Notes: a model not told the origin generated them from the sequence alone. Positions 46,003 to 57,411 are shown, counted from the first letter of the stretch. The stretch is DNA of 64,000 nucleotides from Catonia carolina (GCA_035578175.1 JAQMRL010000006.1:61854501-61918500), one strand, 5' to 3'. A program made the numbers and translations.

Positions 46003-49000
46003 TGTGTAGTGGGGTAGATACGGTTAGCCTACCTCACTGTTCGAAATTTAAGTCTAACTTTAATAATAAATTTCCTCCTCAATGTTTCTTGTGTAATGTT
46101 ATGGGACATTACATATGGGATTGTTCTCGTTTCAGGTGCAAGCGTATTTATACCGCTCGTGTTAGTCGCAATTATTCTAACGATGTTAGGCGGAATTTTG
46201 TTTCCGATTCGCACTTAGGTAATAATTATTCAAGATTGGTCCGTTGGCCTAAAGCTGTTGATGGCATACTGCAGCCTAATCGTAGTAATATTATAAATGT
46301 TTGTCCTGTTAGGAGTCGCCCCAGAGTGAATCTCAAATTTAATTCATGTGACATTCCTGCTCTTCTTGATTCCGGATCTGTAAGATCGTTTATGAGTTTG
46401 AATACCTTTAATTCTTTAAATAACTCTCGCAACTTCAAATCTGTAAAAGTGTCAAACGTTGTGTGTTCATCAGCTACCAGCTCCAAATTGGACATTATGT
46501 ATGAAGTCTTATGTAAAATAAAAGTTGATTGTTTTACTTGGAATTTTCCCATCCTTGTAGCAAGTAATCTGGCCTGTTCTTTTATTCTTGGATCAGATTT
46601 CTTCATTCATACTGGTCTTGTACTTGATTTATCTTCTTGTCTTCTTCATTTCAAATTTCGTCCCAAATATAAAATACCCTTATTCGGTAGTCCGATTTCT
46701 GCTAATTCTATAGATCACCAAGTAGAATCTCTTGATTCTGATAGTATGGACTGGGGGAAACTTATTTCTCATCTTAACATTGAACAACGTGAACGCGCTG
46801 TGGAGTTGTTTAATGAATTTTCCGAGGTACTTACGACTCGTTTAGGTCTGACCCACCTTGTTGAATATGACGTCAAATTAGATAGTAAAGTTCCCGTGAA
46901 ATCACATCCTTATGTTTTAGCCCCACCTAAGATGTTGCTTTTGCGCAATTTGGTCGACAAATTGCTCGAACAGGGTATAATCGAACCGAGCAATTCATCT
47001 TACGCTAGTCCCGCTTTTGTCGTTACTCGTGACGACAGGAAACCGCGCATGGTGATCGACTATAGGAAACTCAATCAGCATGTTGATGTTGAAGCAGTTC
47101 CCCTTCCCAATCTCCACTCCTGTTTCGATTGGTTCGGTAAGGCCAAATTTTTCACGATACTTGACCTTAATTCCGCTTACCACCAAATCCCTCTTTCTCA
47201 AGAATCCAAGCATGTGACTAGCTTTTGCACTCCTTGGATGTTATATCAGTTCACACGTATTCCTTTTGGCTTAGCCACCGGCGGTCAAGTATTGTCTCGA
47301 CTTTTAGACAAAATTTTCCATGACGTCAAATTTCAGTATGTGTTTAATTTCTTGGATGATGTTTTGATTTTTTCTAACGATTTCGATGCTCATGTTGAAC
47401 ACGTGCGTGACATCCTTCAACGTTTGTCTAAAGCAGGTCTAACTGTTAATCCGGATAAGGTGAAGTTCGCTGTTAGCGAAGTTGGTTTTCTTGGGCACCT
47501 TATTTCAGCAGGTGGTGTTAAGGTTAACCCCGACCGTACATCTGCTATTTTAAATTTTCCTACACCTAAGAACGCCAAGGCCGTGTCGAGATTTGTGGGC
47601 ATGGTGAACTTCTTTAGGAAGTTTATCCCAAAGTTTGCTGAAATTGCCGTTCCTCTGAATGCTCTTCGTGGAAAAAGGAGCAAGTTTTGTTGGAGTGAAG
47701 ATGCACAAAAGGCGTTTGATACCTTGAAAAGCGCTATTAGCAACCCGCCTGTGCTAAGGATACCCGACTTTGAAAATGGTTTCATTTTGCAAACCGACGC
47801 CAGCTCTTGCGCTTTAGGCGCTGTTCTTCTACAGGAAATCGACGGCTCACGTCAACCCGTGGCGTATGCATCCAGAAGTTTAACGCAGCAAGAAAGAAAA
47901 GCTTCCGCTTACGAACTGGAATGCCTCGCGGTGGTGTATGGCATGGAGAAATTTCGCCCCTATTTGGAACACCGCGAATTTGCTCTGGAAACGGACAACC
48001 AAGCGTTATCCTGGTTGTTAGCTCGACCCAGATCTCTTGGAAAGTTAGGGCGCTGGATCGCAAAAATTATGTCCTTGAAATTTACTGTAACACATATAAA
48101 AGGAACGCAAAATGTGATCGCCGATACCTTGTCTCGAATGTTCGAGGAGAACGAAGCTGTTGGAGCTGAAGACGATATAGAATGTTTCCCTATCCTCAAT
48201 AATTTCCCTTTGGCCTTCGGTGATATTAGCTCCTATCAAAACCAAGATCCCGAGCTGTTGTCTATTATTTCTTCTCTAAAGGACGGTGTTGTTTCATCTA
48301 AATTTTACCTTTCTAAAGGTGTCCTATGTATTAAACCTTTAGGTACCTTCCCTTCGCGTATTGTTCTCCCTTCTGTATTAGTTGACATGGTGTTTGCTTA
48401 TTTTCACGACTCTGTGTTAGGAGGTCATTTCGGTTTCATGAAAACTCGTCGTAAAATTTCACAGTATTTCTATTGGCCCTCTATGTCCAAAGACATCGAA
48501 AATCGTATCAAGTCCTGTAACATCTGCGCCACTAGTAAGCCTTCTCGCAACACCAAAATAGGTCTCTTAGCCTCCACCGTCCCCACTCGCCCCTTCCATG
48601 TTCTTCACATCGATTATGTAGGTCCTTTACCCCGTACCCGTTGTGGGTATCGTTATATTTTGGTCATTGTCGATTCCTTTTCGAAATTTACCTGGCTTTG
48701 TCCTGTACGCGACGCTACTTCTGCTAACACTATTAAATCCCTTAAGGATCACGTTTTTCAAAGTTTTGGCTTTCCTGATATTGTTATCTCCGATAACGCT
48801 ACCTGTTTTACTTCCCATCTTTTCAGAAACTTTCTGTTCTCGCTGGGTATTAAGTTTTCTACTCTATCCCCTTATCATCCCCAACCTTCTAATGCCGAGA
48901 GATTCAACCGAAATCTTAAGGCGGCTCTTATTGCCTTTCATTCTGATTCTCAATCTAATTGGGACCAATCCCTCACATGGTTACAGCTCGCCTTCAATTC

Positions 49001-49511
49001 TTCTTTTCACGATTCCATTAAGAATTCTCCGTTCAATATTATTTTTAAAATCCTTCCCTCCTGTCCCCTATCCAATATTTGGAAAATAAATGATTTATTG
49101 CCGCACGATGCTAGCTCTGCCACCGAAGTATGGAAAAGTGCCAAGGATAATTTAATAAAGGCGCGAAAGCGTTTCGCACAGAGCTATAACAAAGGAAGAA
49201 CTGAGAACAATTTTAAAGTTGGAGACCTGGTATGGTGCATGAAGCATAATTTAAGCTCAGCTATTAACAAACAATCGGCCAAGCTCATGACGCGCTGGTT
49301 TGGGCCGTTTACTATTTCTAAATTCCTTACTCCCGTCACAGTGGAATTGGCTCGTCCTGGGTGTTCCGAGTGTGTTCGGAAAGCTCATCTGTCCCAACTC
49401 AAGGTTGCTTATGGGCCTGTGCGACATAAGGACATTCCCGTATCTGATGAAGAAGTTTCCGATTGCGACGATTTGGACGTATCCACTGTGGATTTTATCC
49501 GCTCTTGTTAA
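46002..49511 (+). CDS. pol: Pol polyprotein: protease, reverse transcriptase, RNase H, integrase
   Basis: The frame has no ATG near its start and lies at -1 to gag, so it should be made as Gag-Pol. Numbering from 46002: a CCHC knuckle CFLCNVMGHYIWDC at 28-41; aspartic protease LLDSGS (Asp123); RT with ILDLNSAYHQIPL and the YVFNFLDDVLIFS catalytic box (Asp452-Asp453); RNase H TDASSCALGAVL, YELECLAVVYG and LETDNQALSWL. Integrase has an HHCC zinc domain (HDSVLGGHF...CNIC), then DDE core residues in HIDYVGPL, ISDNATCF and NAERFNRNL. A GPF-containing C-terminal module (RWFGPFTI) follows. All domains are open and catalytic residues are present. About 1,170 aa is normal for Ty3/gypsy pol. Confidence 0.93.
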   Translation: MCSGVDTVSLPHCSKFKSNFNNKFPPQCFLCNVMGHYIWDCSRFRCKRIYTARVSRNYSNDVRRNFVSDSHLGNNYSRLVRWPKAVDGILQPNRSNIINVCPVRSRPRVNLKFNSCDIPALLDSGSVRSFMSLNTFNSLNNSRNFKSVKVSNVVCSSATSSKLDIMYEVLCKIKVDCFTWNFPILVASNLACSFILGSDFFIHTGLVLDLSSCLLHFKFRPKYKIPLFGSPISANSIDHQVESLDSDSMDWGKLISHLNIEQRERAVELFNEFSEVLTTRLGLTHLVEYDVKLDSKVPVKSHPYVLAPPKMLLLRNLVDKLLEQGIIEPSNSSYASPAFVVTRDDRKPRMVIDYRKLNQHVDVEAVPLPNLHSCFDWFGKAKFFTILDLNSAYHQIPLSQESKHVTSFCTPWMLYQFTRIPFGLATGGQVLSRLLDKIFHDVKFQYVFNFLDDVLIFSNDFDAHVEHVRDILQRLSKAGLTVNPDKVKFAVSEVGFLGHLISAGGVKVNPDRTSAILNFPTPKNAKAVSRFVGMVNFFRKFIPKFAEIAVPLNALRGKRSKFCWSEDAQKAFDTLKSAISNPPVLRIPDFENGFILQTDASSCALGAVLLQEIDGSRQPVAYASRSLTQQERKASAYELECLAVVYGMEKFRPYLEHREFALETDNQALSWLLARPRSLGKLGRWIAKIMSLKFTVTHIKGTQNVIADTLSRMFEENEAVGAEDDIECFPILNNFPLAFGDISSYQNQDPELLSIISSLKDGVVSSKFYLSKGVLCIKPLGTFPSRIVLPSVLVDMVFAYFHDSVLGGHFGFMKTRRKISQYFYWPSMSKDIENRIKSCNICATSKPSRNTKIGLLASTVPTRPFHVLHIDYVGPLPRTRCGYRYILVIVDSFSKFTWLCPVRDATSANTIKSLKDHVFQSFGFPDIVISDNATCFTSHLFRNFLFSLGIKFSTLSPYHPQPSNAERFNRNLKAALIAFHSDSQSNWDQSLTWLQLAFNSSFHDSIKNSPFNIIFKILPSCPLSNIWKINDLLPHDASSATEVWKSAKDNLIKARKRFAQSYNKGRTENNFKVGDLVWCMKHNLSSAINKQSAKLMTRWFGPFTISKFLTPVTVELARPGCSECVRKAHLSQLKVAYGPVRHKDIPVSDEEVSDCDDLDVSTVDFIRSC

Positions 49512-50311
49512 ATATTTGTTTTGTTGTTTGTTTGGATTTACCCCTGTTTATGTCTTGGATAGGTATGTTTACCTTTTCTTTTGACTTGTCTTTTATTTCC
49601 TTTTGGAAAAACCTTTTTTTTCCTACTTTGTTTTGTTGCCCTCGTTTTGTTGGGTCACCCTTGTAGGGAATTGCCTCGTTTTACCTGATTTGTCTTAGCT
49701 AGGGTCTTTGTGCCCTGTGTTTGGTGCGTTTGGGGTTGGTGCCTCACGCATTTTTGGGATTCTTCGGGGAGACGTCCTCGCATCCCTCACCTTGATCTTC
49801 TGATCAATTGGCTTTCTCAAGCCATCTTTGGGTTTCTTGCCCGTCGGACATAGTGAGTCCTCTGTCTTAGGTTAGTTTATTTGTGTCTTGGACTTAGGTT
49901 GGTTATGTTTTTGGGTTTTGGTGATGGTAAGGTGTTTGGTGGTGCTGTATTTGCCGCATCTTCCCTTAGTTGGGCGGATGTGTCAGTGCAGTCACCAAGG
50001 ACTTGTGGGGTCTCTTGAGCCTTCGGTCTCTTCCCTTAGCTGGGCGGACGATGGAGGGTTACGGAGACCTTTACGGTCCTCCTTCTTTCGATTTTGTCGG
50101 TCACGCGAAGGAGATGACCTTAACTACTCCTGTGGGGTTTTTGGGGGGTCGATGTCGGTCACGCGAAGGAGATGACCTTAACTACTCCTGTGGGGTTCTG
50201 TTGGGGGGGTTGATGTCAGTCGCGCTAGGGGACGACTTTAAACTCCCCGTTGTTGTTGTTTCTCCTCTCGGCTGGGGCAAACAAAACCTTTTCTTGGTTT
50301 TGTTTGTCCTT
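49512..50311 (+). other. Non-coding 3' region of the LTR element
   Basis: Unusually G/T-rich on the plus strand. Only short frames occur, with no transmembrane or signal-peptide pattern expected for env. A 25-bp-scale duplication ('cttcccttag(t/c)tgggcgga') occurs at about 49961 and 50031, upstream of the direct repeats listed next. Confidence 0.6.
50096..50198 (+). repeat. Direct repeats of period 58 upstream of the polypurine tract
   Basis: A 44-45 bp sequence beginning 'gtcggtcacgcgaagg' at 50096 is repeated at 50154 without differences that I can see. A third, diverged unit (gtcagtcgcgctagg) starts at about 50215. Confidence 0.85.
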
Positions 50312-50322
50312 GGCGGGGGGAG
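50312..50322 (+). promoter_or_regulatory. Putative polypurine tract
   Basis: GGCGGGGGGAG ends two bases before the 3' LTR. It is the expected plus-strand primer; the single C and the TC spacer are slightly atypical. Confidence 0.65.
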
Positions 50323-50324
50323 TC

Positions 50325-52212
50325 TGTAACATCTGTTTACAGATTGTTACGTGTTTTAGGGTTTTGTCGGCGTAATTTATTGTGTTGGTTTCCTTAACTG
50401 TTTTGCTTGTGATGTAGAACTGTCTGCCGTCCGGTGGCGCGCTCTTCGTCTCTCGTACGAACTGCTTCTGCCCCTCTCGACAAGCTGCCTACATGAGTTG
50501 CCTGGCTACACTCTTTGTCGTCGCTTCACCGAGTATAGTGATACCGTAATGTTGTAATTTTTACGTGATTAATTTTCAGTTTTTTACTTTTGGCTAAAGT
50601 AAAACGTCTGCCCATTCTTTGAAATGGTAAGATTATTTATTTTTCTTTGTATTCCAAAAGTTGTGAGTTTTGCTACGAGCTGTTTAATGTCTTATTTTTG
50701 TAAAAGTAAGCTACTCTGTGTGGGTTTGCTTCAGTTTGCTGAATACGTGTCACATCCAACAAAACTAAATTTTAATTTCGATTATTTCATTTGTAAAAGT
50801 TATTATGTTTTCTAATTAAGATCATTTTGCAATAGTAATTGCTCAATTGTATTTTGTCTTGTACCTTTAATTTTATTGTATTACGGCTCGTAGAAATTCT
50901 TACTTCTTTAAGTTACTTAACCTAATTCATAAAAACTACTAAATCTTATTGTATAACTTATGACTTGTGCTGATGTTAAGATCGTTTATTTTATATAAAT
51001 TATTGACACTGGCCCGATCTTTGCTACAGGGTTCGAGTACACAGTTCGAGTGTACGGTTCGAGTGCACGGTTCAAGTGCATGGTTTGGAGTACCGGGTTC
51101 GAGGTAACAAGTTCTAACCAAAATAAAACTGCAATCCAGAATTTCAATGTCTACTGCCTTCAGTTTACTGATCATCATTTGGATATTCGATTCTCGAATA
51201 TGATTTTCTTCATTCGCCAATATTCTGTGTCTTGATGGGATTTTCAAATGTCTGGAGCTTTTCCAATACTGTTATTTCTACCATTTTGAGAATAAGATTA
51301 CCTGTGGGATTCGTGAGTGTTTTTTTTTACAACATAAGTGTCATTAACATGAGGTATGTGACCATCATCTTTTTTATATTTTTGTGAAATTCTCAGTTCC
51401 GGTCAACAGTTAATCGGTGAAATGTTTAATTATCTTGCATGAAAGATTCTGTAGTCGAAACCTTAATATAAATTGCAAGTAATGGACAAGAAAATCTTTG
51501 TCGAGACATTACCTTATATATATATATTTTCATGTCGTTTCATAATCACTAATTAACTTATTTAAATGTTAAAAATTAAAATATTTTTGTTTGCACAACC
51601 TAGTGTAACACATAAAAAATTTTTTTATATATTAAAATTTAAAATAACTAGCTTAGTGCTAGTTTTGTTTTTCTTTTAAATTCTTATGTAAATCAAAATA
51701 ATCTTAAATTTTGCTGCTTTATTTAACGTTAATACGAAGGTAATAATGATCCTAAATTATTTATTTAATAGTTATGTAGTAATTCTGAAAATTATACATA
51801 ATAGTTGCTAAGTTATTAGAAAACCGAATCAATATATGCATATGTTGGCCAACAAACAAATGCTATTATTAGTTTGTACAAAAGCATTATTTTACAACTT
51901 ATAAAGTTATTAATTTTGAATTACCCATATTGTAATTATTTGGATTTGTTGCTAATGTTCGGTCTTTACCGATTTAAAATTTTGTTATTGAAATATTTAC
52001 TGTTTAATACTTTATAATATGATAGTCTTATTCTGTTATTAATTAAATTTTTGCAACCTACTGTGAATGAGTTTATTTTTCACTCATGCAACGATCCCCG
52101 TGTTTGTTTACCGCTTCCTAAATTTTTTTTATTTTGTCTACACCCCGTCCGACCTGTCGCTTGTTTTTTTGTGGCCGTGTGTGTGTTATCGGCAGCGATA
52201 GGGGTGTTTACA
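50325..52212 (+). repeat. 3' LTR (1,888 bp)
   Basis: Same length and, as far as read, same sequence as the 5' LTR, including its internal minisatellite (51030-51104) and small frames. It is followed by GAAG and the rest of the interrupted SINE. Confidence 0.95.
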
Positions 52213-52378
52213 GAAGATAACTCAGAATAGTGTCTTATACACCTCTACGTCTTCTGTCCTTAAACGTTTCAGTCATATGATTGGCTGACCATATGATAAG
52301 AAACAGAACTATTTTTGTAGCAGTGGAACTAGTAGATCGAGTGCAAATTTAACACTCCATCTGCCTGTTTTGGGCATA
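52213..52378 (-). mobile_element. 390-bp SINE (family S), right part of the split copy
   Basis: Continues the copy cut at 42602: 'aagataactcagaatagtgtc' to 'ctgttttgggca', followed by ATGTGAAT at 52379-52386. Confidence 0.8.
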
Positions 52379-52386
52379 ATGTGAAT

Positions 52387-53322
52387 ATATGAAACAGCAA
52401 ATGCAGACATGATACAAGCTTTTCAAAACAGTTTCTTTACGTTTAGTCACCTGTTACCTCTACTACATACAAAATTCTAATATACATCTCGATCTCAATA
52501 AAGGCACAGTCTATGCGACAATTTAAAAATAATTATACACAAATTTTTATTTGAAAATTGATCAGTCACACAAATCCAGAAGTACGAACTTTATTGCACT
52601 TTCACCTAACATAGAGTCAGTAAAGAAGATGAAAGTGGTACTGGAATGGGGAATATACTTGTAGAAGACCGATAAAGGTTTACCATTGGGTGATTCCTCA
52701 GTCAAGGCAAAAACCTGGACGTTATGTACGTAGATTATCATAAATACAGCTGGATATAATATTATAGAGTGTATCTGTTTCTAATTAACCTTTTATAGGT
52801 ATTTGGTAAGTATCCTTACCACTGGCAATAAGATCGATTTTATTTAAGAATAAGGTATGCAGTTGAACCTCATTGGTATTTATGGTGTTATAGATGTTCT
52901 TTAGTAAGTAGGCATCTACTTATTGAAATTACCGCGCAGCGAACATTTGCTTCCTGAGTTAAACGAATGTGGTTTGGACATAACAGCGTTCGCTACCGAT
53001 TTGTTCTGTTATTACTTTTGTACAGTGCATAAAAAAATTCTAGATTTTTACGGAAAAGCAAGAATTCATGGTGATATAAAGTTAAGACAATTTATTCCAC
53101 ACATTATTTTGTTAAATAGTACTACAAGTTATTTTAATAAGCATCCTTACCACTAAACATTATGTGGTTTTCATTTCAATAAACGTTCCTCGGTAAAAAT
53201 ACTTACCAGGACTTAAAATCAAAATGAAATATCCTACTGTTCTGGCCCTAGAAATACATTATTCAAGTCCCTGTACAGCAAAATTTAACATTTTACAACA
53301 TATAACTTACATATTTTCCATC
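52387..53322. other. Spacer, nothing recognised
   Basis: A 77-codon plus frame (52923-53156) has no known motif. No repeat family seen. Confidence 0.35.
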
Positions 53323-53335
53323 TTAGTACTGTCCT

Positions 53336-53701
53336 GTTGTTGTTTAGGTTATCAGCCGAAAGGCCGGATTGAACCTGTAGAGGTTTTACTAAGTAAAACG
53401 AGGAGTTAGATGGTTTACAATTGCCTTTCTCACTGAATGGAAAAGTAAACTTATCAGCATACCGGGCCCTCTGAAAAGCACATAATTTTCCACTCTGCAA
53501 ATGACACCTTAACTTCATTCACCTCAGGGTCTGGCTGTATAATAAAATTCATTACTTTCAGAGGAGATAACTCTGATTAGTGTCTTTTGCATCTCTACCT
53601 CTTCTGTTCTTAAATTATTCAGTCATTTAATTTGCTGACCGTGTGATAAGTAACAGAACCATTTAATTTAGCCCTGCAACGAACAGATTGAGAGTAAATA
53701 A
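53336..53701 (-). mobile_element. 390-bp SINE (family S), 5'-truncated
   Basis: TTAGTACTG at 53323-53331 and 53702-53710 marks the target duplication. The element stops about 30 bp short of the family 5' end. The conserved small frame has a one-base insertion (aattatgtgc instead of aatatgtgc), so it is broken here. Confidence 0.8.
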
Positions 53702-53841
53702 TTAGTACTGCCCTATAAAGAGTTAAAGTTAAGAAAAATCCCGGCGAGAGGTAATCTGTAAATTGACTTTACAACAACGCTTATAGGATCGGTCTGAATG
53801 TGTATAGAACATTCGGCAACACTATCGTGTGCCGTACTTTT

Positions 53842-54613
53842 AAAAAATCTGGTGTGAAACACTCACACAACTTTCTCTTGCCAATGCAAATAATTAACAA
53901 TAAACCTAACATTATTAATAAAATATTAGAAATAAACAAAAACTAACCTCAAAAACATAACCTTATTTTAATCATGAGTGAATGACGCAAAATGACAATA
54001 GAACTCAGTTTGGCTTAAAAATACGGAAAATCACGCTAAATTAGGCTCTGTAGAGACAAATGCTCTAAACAAAAGTTGTAGATCTTTTAATTTTCTATAA
54101 ATTTAATTATGTACACTTTTGTCGTAAAATGCATATTAAGACCGAAATGTTAAAAAAATCGATTTTTCTCACGTTTTCGTGAGAAAAAAAACAGAAAATC
54201 GCTAATTACCGCTAAACTAAGCGTTATACAAAAAAATGTTAGAAATAAAAGTTGTAGAATTTTACATTCTCTACAACTTTTATTATATAACGTTTTGCGC
54301 TAAAATGCATATTAAAGCCGCAATCTTAAAGAGAAAATGTTTTTACGTAAAAACAGCCTCAAGCAGAATTTCAGCAAACATGGCGCCTACCCTATATTGT
54401 AGAGCATAAAAAATGTAGTAAACCAGGCGATTTTTAAAAAAATCGTAGGACTAGTTTTTGAGAAAATCGCAAAAAAGTGAAAAATTATACGAATAAACTA
54501 CTACTTCCGGTTGACCGATTTTGATGAAAATGTTCGTGTCGGGTCCGGTAGTGATATGTAACTTAAGTTTCAAGTTTCAAGTTCGTACGATGTTCCGTTC
54601 TTGAGATATTCTG

Positions 54614-54688
<75 letters not shown>

Positions 54689-54830
54689 ACAGACCAATCG
54701 CTAAAAACATGTTTTTTGGGTTCAGGGGGTCTGAAAACGTATAGATCCGGTGAAAACTCGATTTCGAAAAATCGACATGAAAACAATACTTTCCTTCCTA
54801 TATATTCATATAGGCAAGAGAAAGTAAAAA
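53842..54830 (-). mobile_element. DINE/HINE-like element, near full length, with (CA)n
   Basis: Read on the minus strand: ACTTTCTCTTGCC (54813-54825), the 'tcagaccccctgaaccc' block, a long dinucleotide tract (54616-54690), the conserved 'tgatgaaaatgttcgtg'-containing block, then GGCAAGAGAAAGT (53870-53882), hairpin gtgtga-gtgt-ttcacac (about 53853-53868) and 'cagattttt'. Flanks are T/A-rich without a clear target duplication. There is no coding frame. Subterminal inverted repeats, 3' hairpin and central microsatellite are the features of DINE-1/HINE elements; the family assignment is inferred. Confidence 0.65.
54616..54690 (+). repeat. (CA)n microsatellite
   Basis: About 37 dinucleotides with a few CG interruptions, lying at a fixed place inside the DINE/HINE-like element. 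The 61409 copy has (GT)n(GA)n at the same place. Confidence 0.95.
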
Positions 54831-54839
54831 CCTACAGAA

Positions 54840-55261
54840 AACAAGAAGATACGAAGACGTTTTCCTCACATACCGAAGATAGTCGATTTGAAGCATGAAA
54901 GAGTCATCGGGAACTGACGTATTAAATAATAGACTACGTATGCCTATTTTTAGAACTGTAGCTTCTGGGGGTAATATAGATAATTATGTGGCTAATCGCT
55001 TTAGGGTTATCAGCTGTTGTTTACACATAGTTATAAGTTAATTGAGTGGTTGGAATATAAACGCTGTAGGTTATATTCAAGCCTATAAACAAGTATCGGG
55101 TGAGGCACAAATTTAATTTTTTCATATCCATAGTGGGCTGAACCATTATTTTACCAAATGAACGACTGAAAACCATATTATAAAAGGGATTATTTTCAAA
55201 TTCAGTATTTTCAGATTTATTTCCAAATATCAAACGAATGTAGATAAAAACTTATAGCTAC
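54840..55261. other. Spacer, nothing recognised
   Basis: No frame of interest or repeat identified. Confidence 0.35.
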
Positions 55262-55995
55262 TGTTTTTTTTATCAGTCTCTCGACTGGTTTGATTCAGTT
55301 CTCCAAGCTGTTTTGTCTTGTGCAAGGCGTTTCATATCTACATACCTGAAAACCCTACATCTTTTAAAATTTGCTTTAAATATTCTCACCGTTATATCCT
55401 CCTATAATTTACTTCCTTAGTATTACCCTCCATTATTGATAGAGCTGTACCTCAGTGTCTTATGACATTCCCCACTAACCAATCCCTTCTTCTGGTAAGA
55501 TGTTTCCATATACTTCTTCTTTCATCCACTCGTATAAGAACCTCTAAATTACTTATTTTGTCCATCCCACTGTATCTAAAACATTTTCCTGTAACAACAC
55601 ATTTCAAAAGTTTGTATCCTCTTCCTTTATACAGTCAAATTTCGCTCCCGTGTTGTGCTACACTCCAAACATAGTGTTTTAGAAATTTTTCCTAATATCT
55701 AAATCAATGTTTGTAGTCAGTAAGCTGTTTTTCGTTTTAACGGCCCTTCTAGCTTGAGCAAGCTTCATTTTGATATCATTTGAGCTTTTACGATTCTTTG
55801 ATATTTTACTCCCTAGATAGCAAAATTTTCCATTTTCCTCTCTGTTTTCGTTGTCTACTTTTTAATTTCTCATCTCCTCTAGAACACTCTTGCTACTTCA
55901 CTACACTTTCGTTTTGTTTTTAATCATTTTCATGAAGTAATCCTTTCCATGATCTTATCTATTCCATTTAAGATATCATCTAGGTTTTCTTTGTC
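55262..55995 (-). pseudogene. RTE-like LINE 3' fragment
   Basis: The minus strand matches the C-terminal and 3' region of the LINE at 35293-37828. Shared text includes 'tatagagctgtacctcagtg'-type and 'cttgtgcaaggcgtttcata' blocks, with 'atcagtctctcgactggtt' at the very 3' end. Frames are full of stops. Confidence 0.65.
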
Positions 55996-57411
55996 TTAAT
56001 ATTGGTAGCGTCAATATTTAAATTTACAATTTACAAAAGGGTTGAGTGCATCCCTGTCGTTTTATTTGTTTGCTGAATACACATTCATTTGTTGGCACAG
56101 TTAGTGTACAGTTGGAACGTCCGTTAAGATTAATTAACATTTTGTTGCTTTATTCGCGTACTCGGAAACCGGGTTACAACCTTGGTTCCAGGATTGACAA
56201 AATCGTTTGGAAGAAAAAGCAATCAGCGTAGTGGGTATTCATGTCCTTATATTCTTGCCTTTCTCTTGTTACCCTCCACTTATCACGAGTAATCACGCTG
56301 TGAAGGAGATAAGAGACAAAATATTTTCTTATTTCTTCATATCGCATTTTCGAGTAGGCCTACTAAATAAAAATTTTATAAGATGGTAAATTAGTCGGCT
56401 ATATTAGCATAAGTCTACTGCTCAGGAGAGTCCCACGGGATCTATCCTCAAATAGGTTTTCGTCTCCACTCGAGGACAAACGCACAAAAGCTACATTATT
56501 TAGCTAACAAATCTAATATTAAATATGAGAAGTCGTTTGTATATACGGACTACACCGATCGATGTCAACCTGAATTTTTTACTACAGTCCCATACCAGCA
56601 TAGCAGTGGAACTGTAATTCCTGTAACTATCATTATAGTGTTAATTATATCTAGGAAATATATTTTAATTACGACTAATTGTGTCTAAATTATAATGAAA
56701 AAGAGTTAACTACTTCAGAACAATAAATATTATTTCAATACCTTCCGGAAGAGATGAAGTTCTAAATTCCAGCCCGTATGTTATAATACTAATTGTAATT
56801 TCTAATCACCTAGTGATGTGTGTAAACCAATTTTGACGCAATCCCTCCGAGGGGTTAGCAATAATCCCACGCGCAGCGCTGGCACAATTGTGTGTATAAA
56901 TGCAAAAGCCCTACTTGATCAACACTAAATCTCTAACTTCCCGATCACGTAGAGAGATGAAATTAGCTATTTCTTATGGCTTGGAACAGAAACCGTAGTG
57001 TTTGCAAACTCGAACAGCTATAGTTCTCAAAATTGATATTAGTAGGCTATTCTGACGTTTACCTGTGAAAACTAAAATTTTAAGGAACATCCGGTGAACC
57101 GGGAAAATAATGAATTCTATTTATTTAATGCAACCTAGGGTCAACTGGTTTAAGTATTATTAAAATGACATATTTACGTTTATCTTGATTGTAATAATTT
57201 ATCGATTGAAAATAAGCTTAAATGCAATTGATAATAAAGTTTTTATAATGACTAATTTTAATCAACTTTTCCTTTTTTCTATTACCAGCTGGCCAATCTC
57301 CAAAGGAGTTTTTATCACTTTCAAAACTGTACCAATATCTTCAAAAATGTTTGCGGTATTATTTTAAGAGAGAAATGATCTTGAAAAACAAAAAATCTGT
57401 TGTGAAAAACT
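55996..57411. other. Spacer, nothing recognised
   Basis: Short frames at 56046-56231, 56207-56389 and 57185-57367 carry no motif. Confidence 0.35.

Larger units (their letters stand above)
42603..52212 (+). mobile_element. Ty3/gypsy-type LTR retrotransposon, complete
   Basis: A 9,610-bp element bounded by TGTAAC...TTTACA termini. The 4-bp target duplication GAAG (42599-42602 and 52213-52216) restores the interrupted SINE when collapsed. Order: 5' LTR, primer-binding site, gag, frameshift, pol (protease, RT, RNase H, integrase), non-coding repeats, polypurine tract, 3' LTR. The domain order and 4-bp duplication place it in Ty3/gypsy. There is no env: 800 bp after pol hold only short overlapping frames. 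The ORFs are open over full length and the LTRs look identical, so it is a recent insertion. Confidence 0.95.

Noticed and set aside
47807..48169. 120-codon ORF within pol in another frame
   Set aside because: Lies wholly over the RNase H region of pol; a shadow frame.
49512..50329. Possible env gene of the LTR element
   Set aside because: Only short overlapping frames without signal peptide, glycosylation pattern or membrane anchor.
54577..54786. ORF with a long Cys-Val repeat
   Set aside because: It is only the translation of the (CA)n microsatellite.
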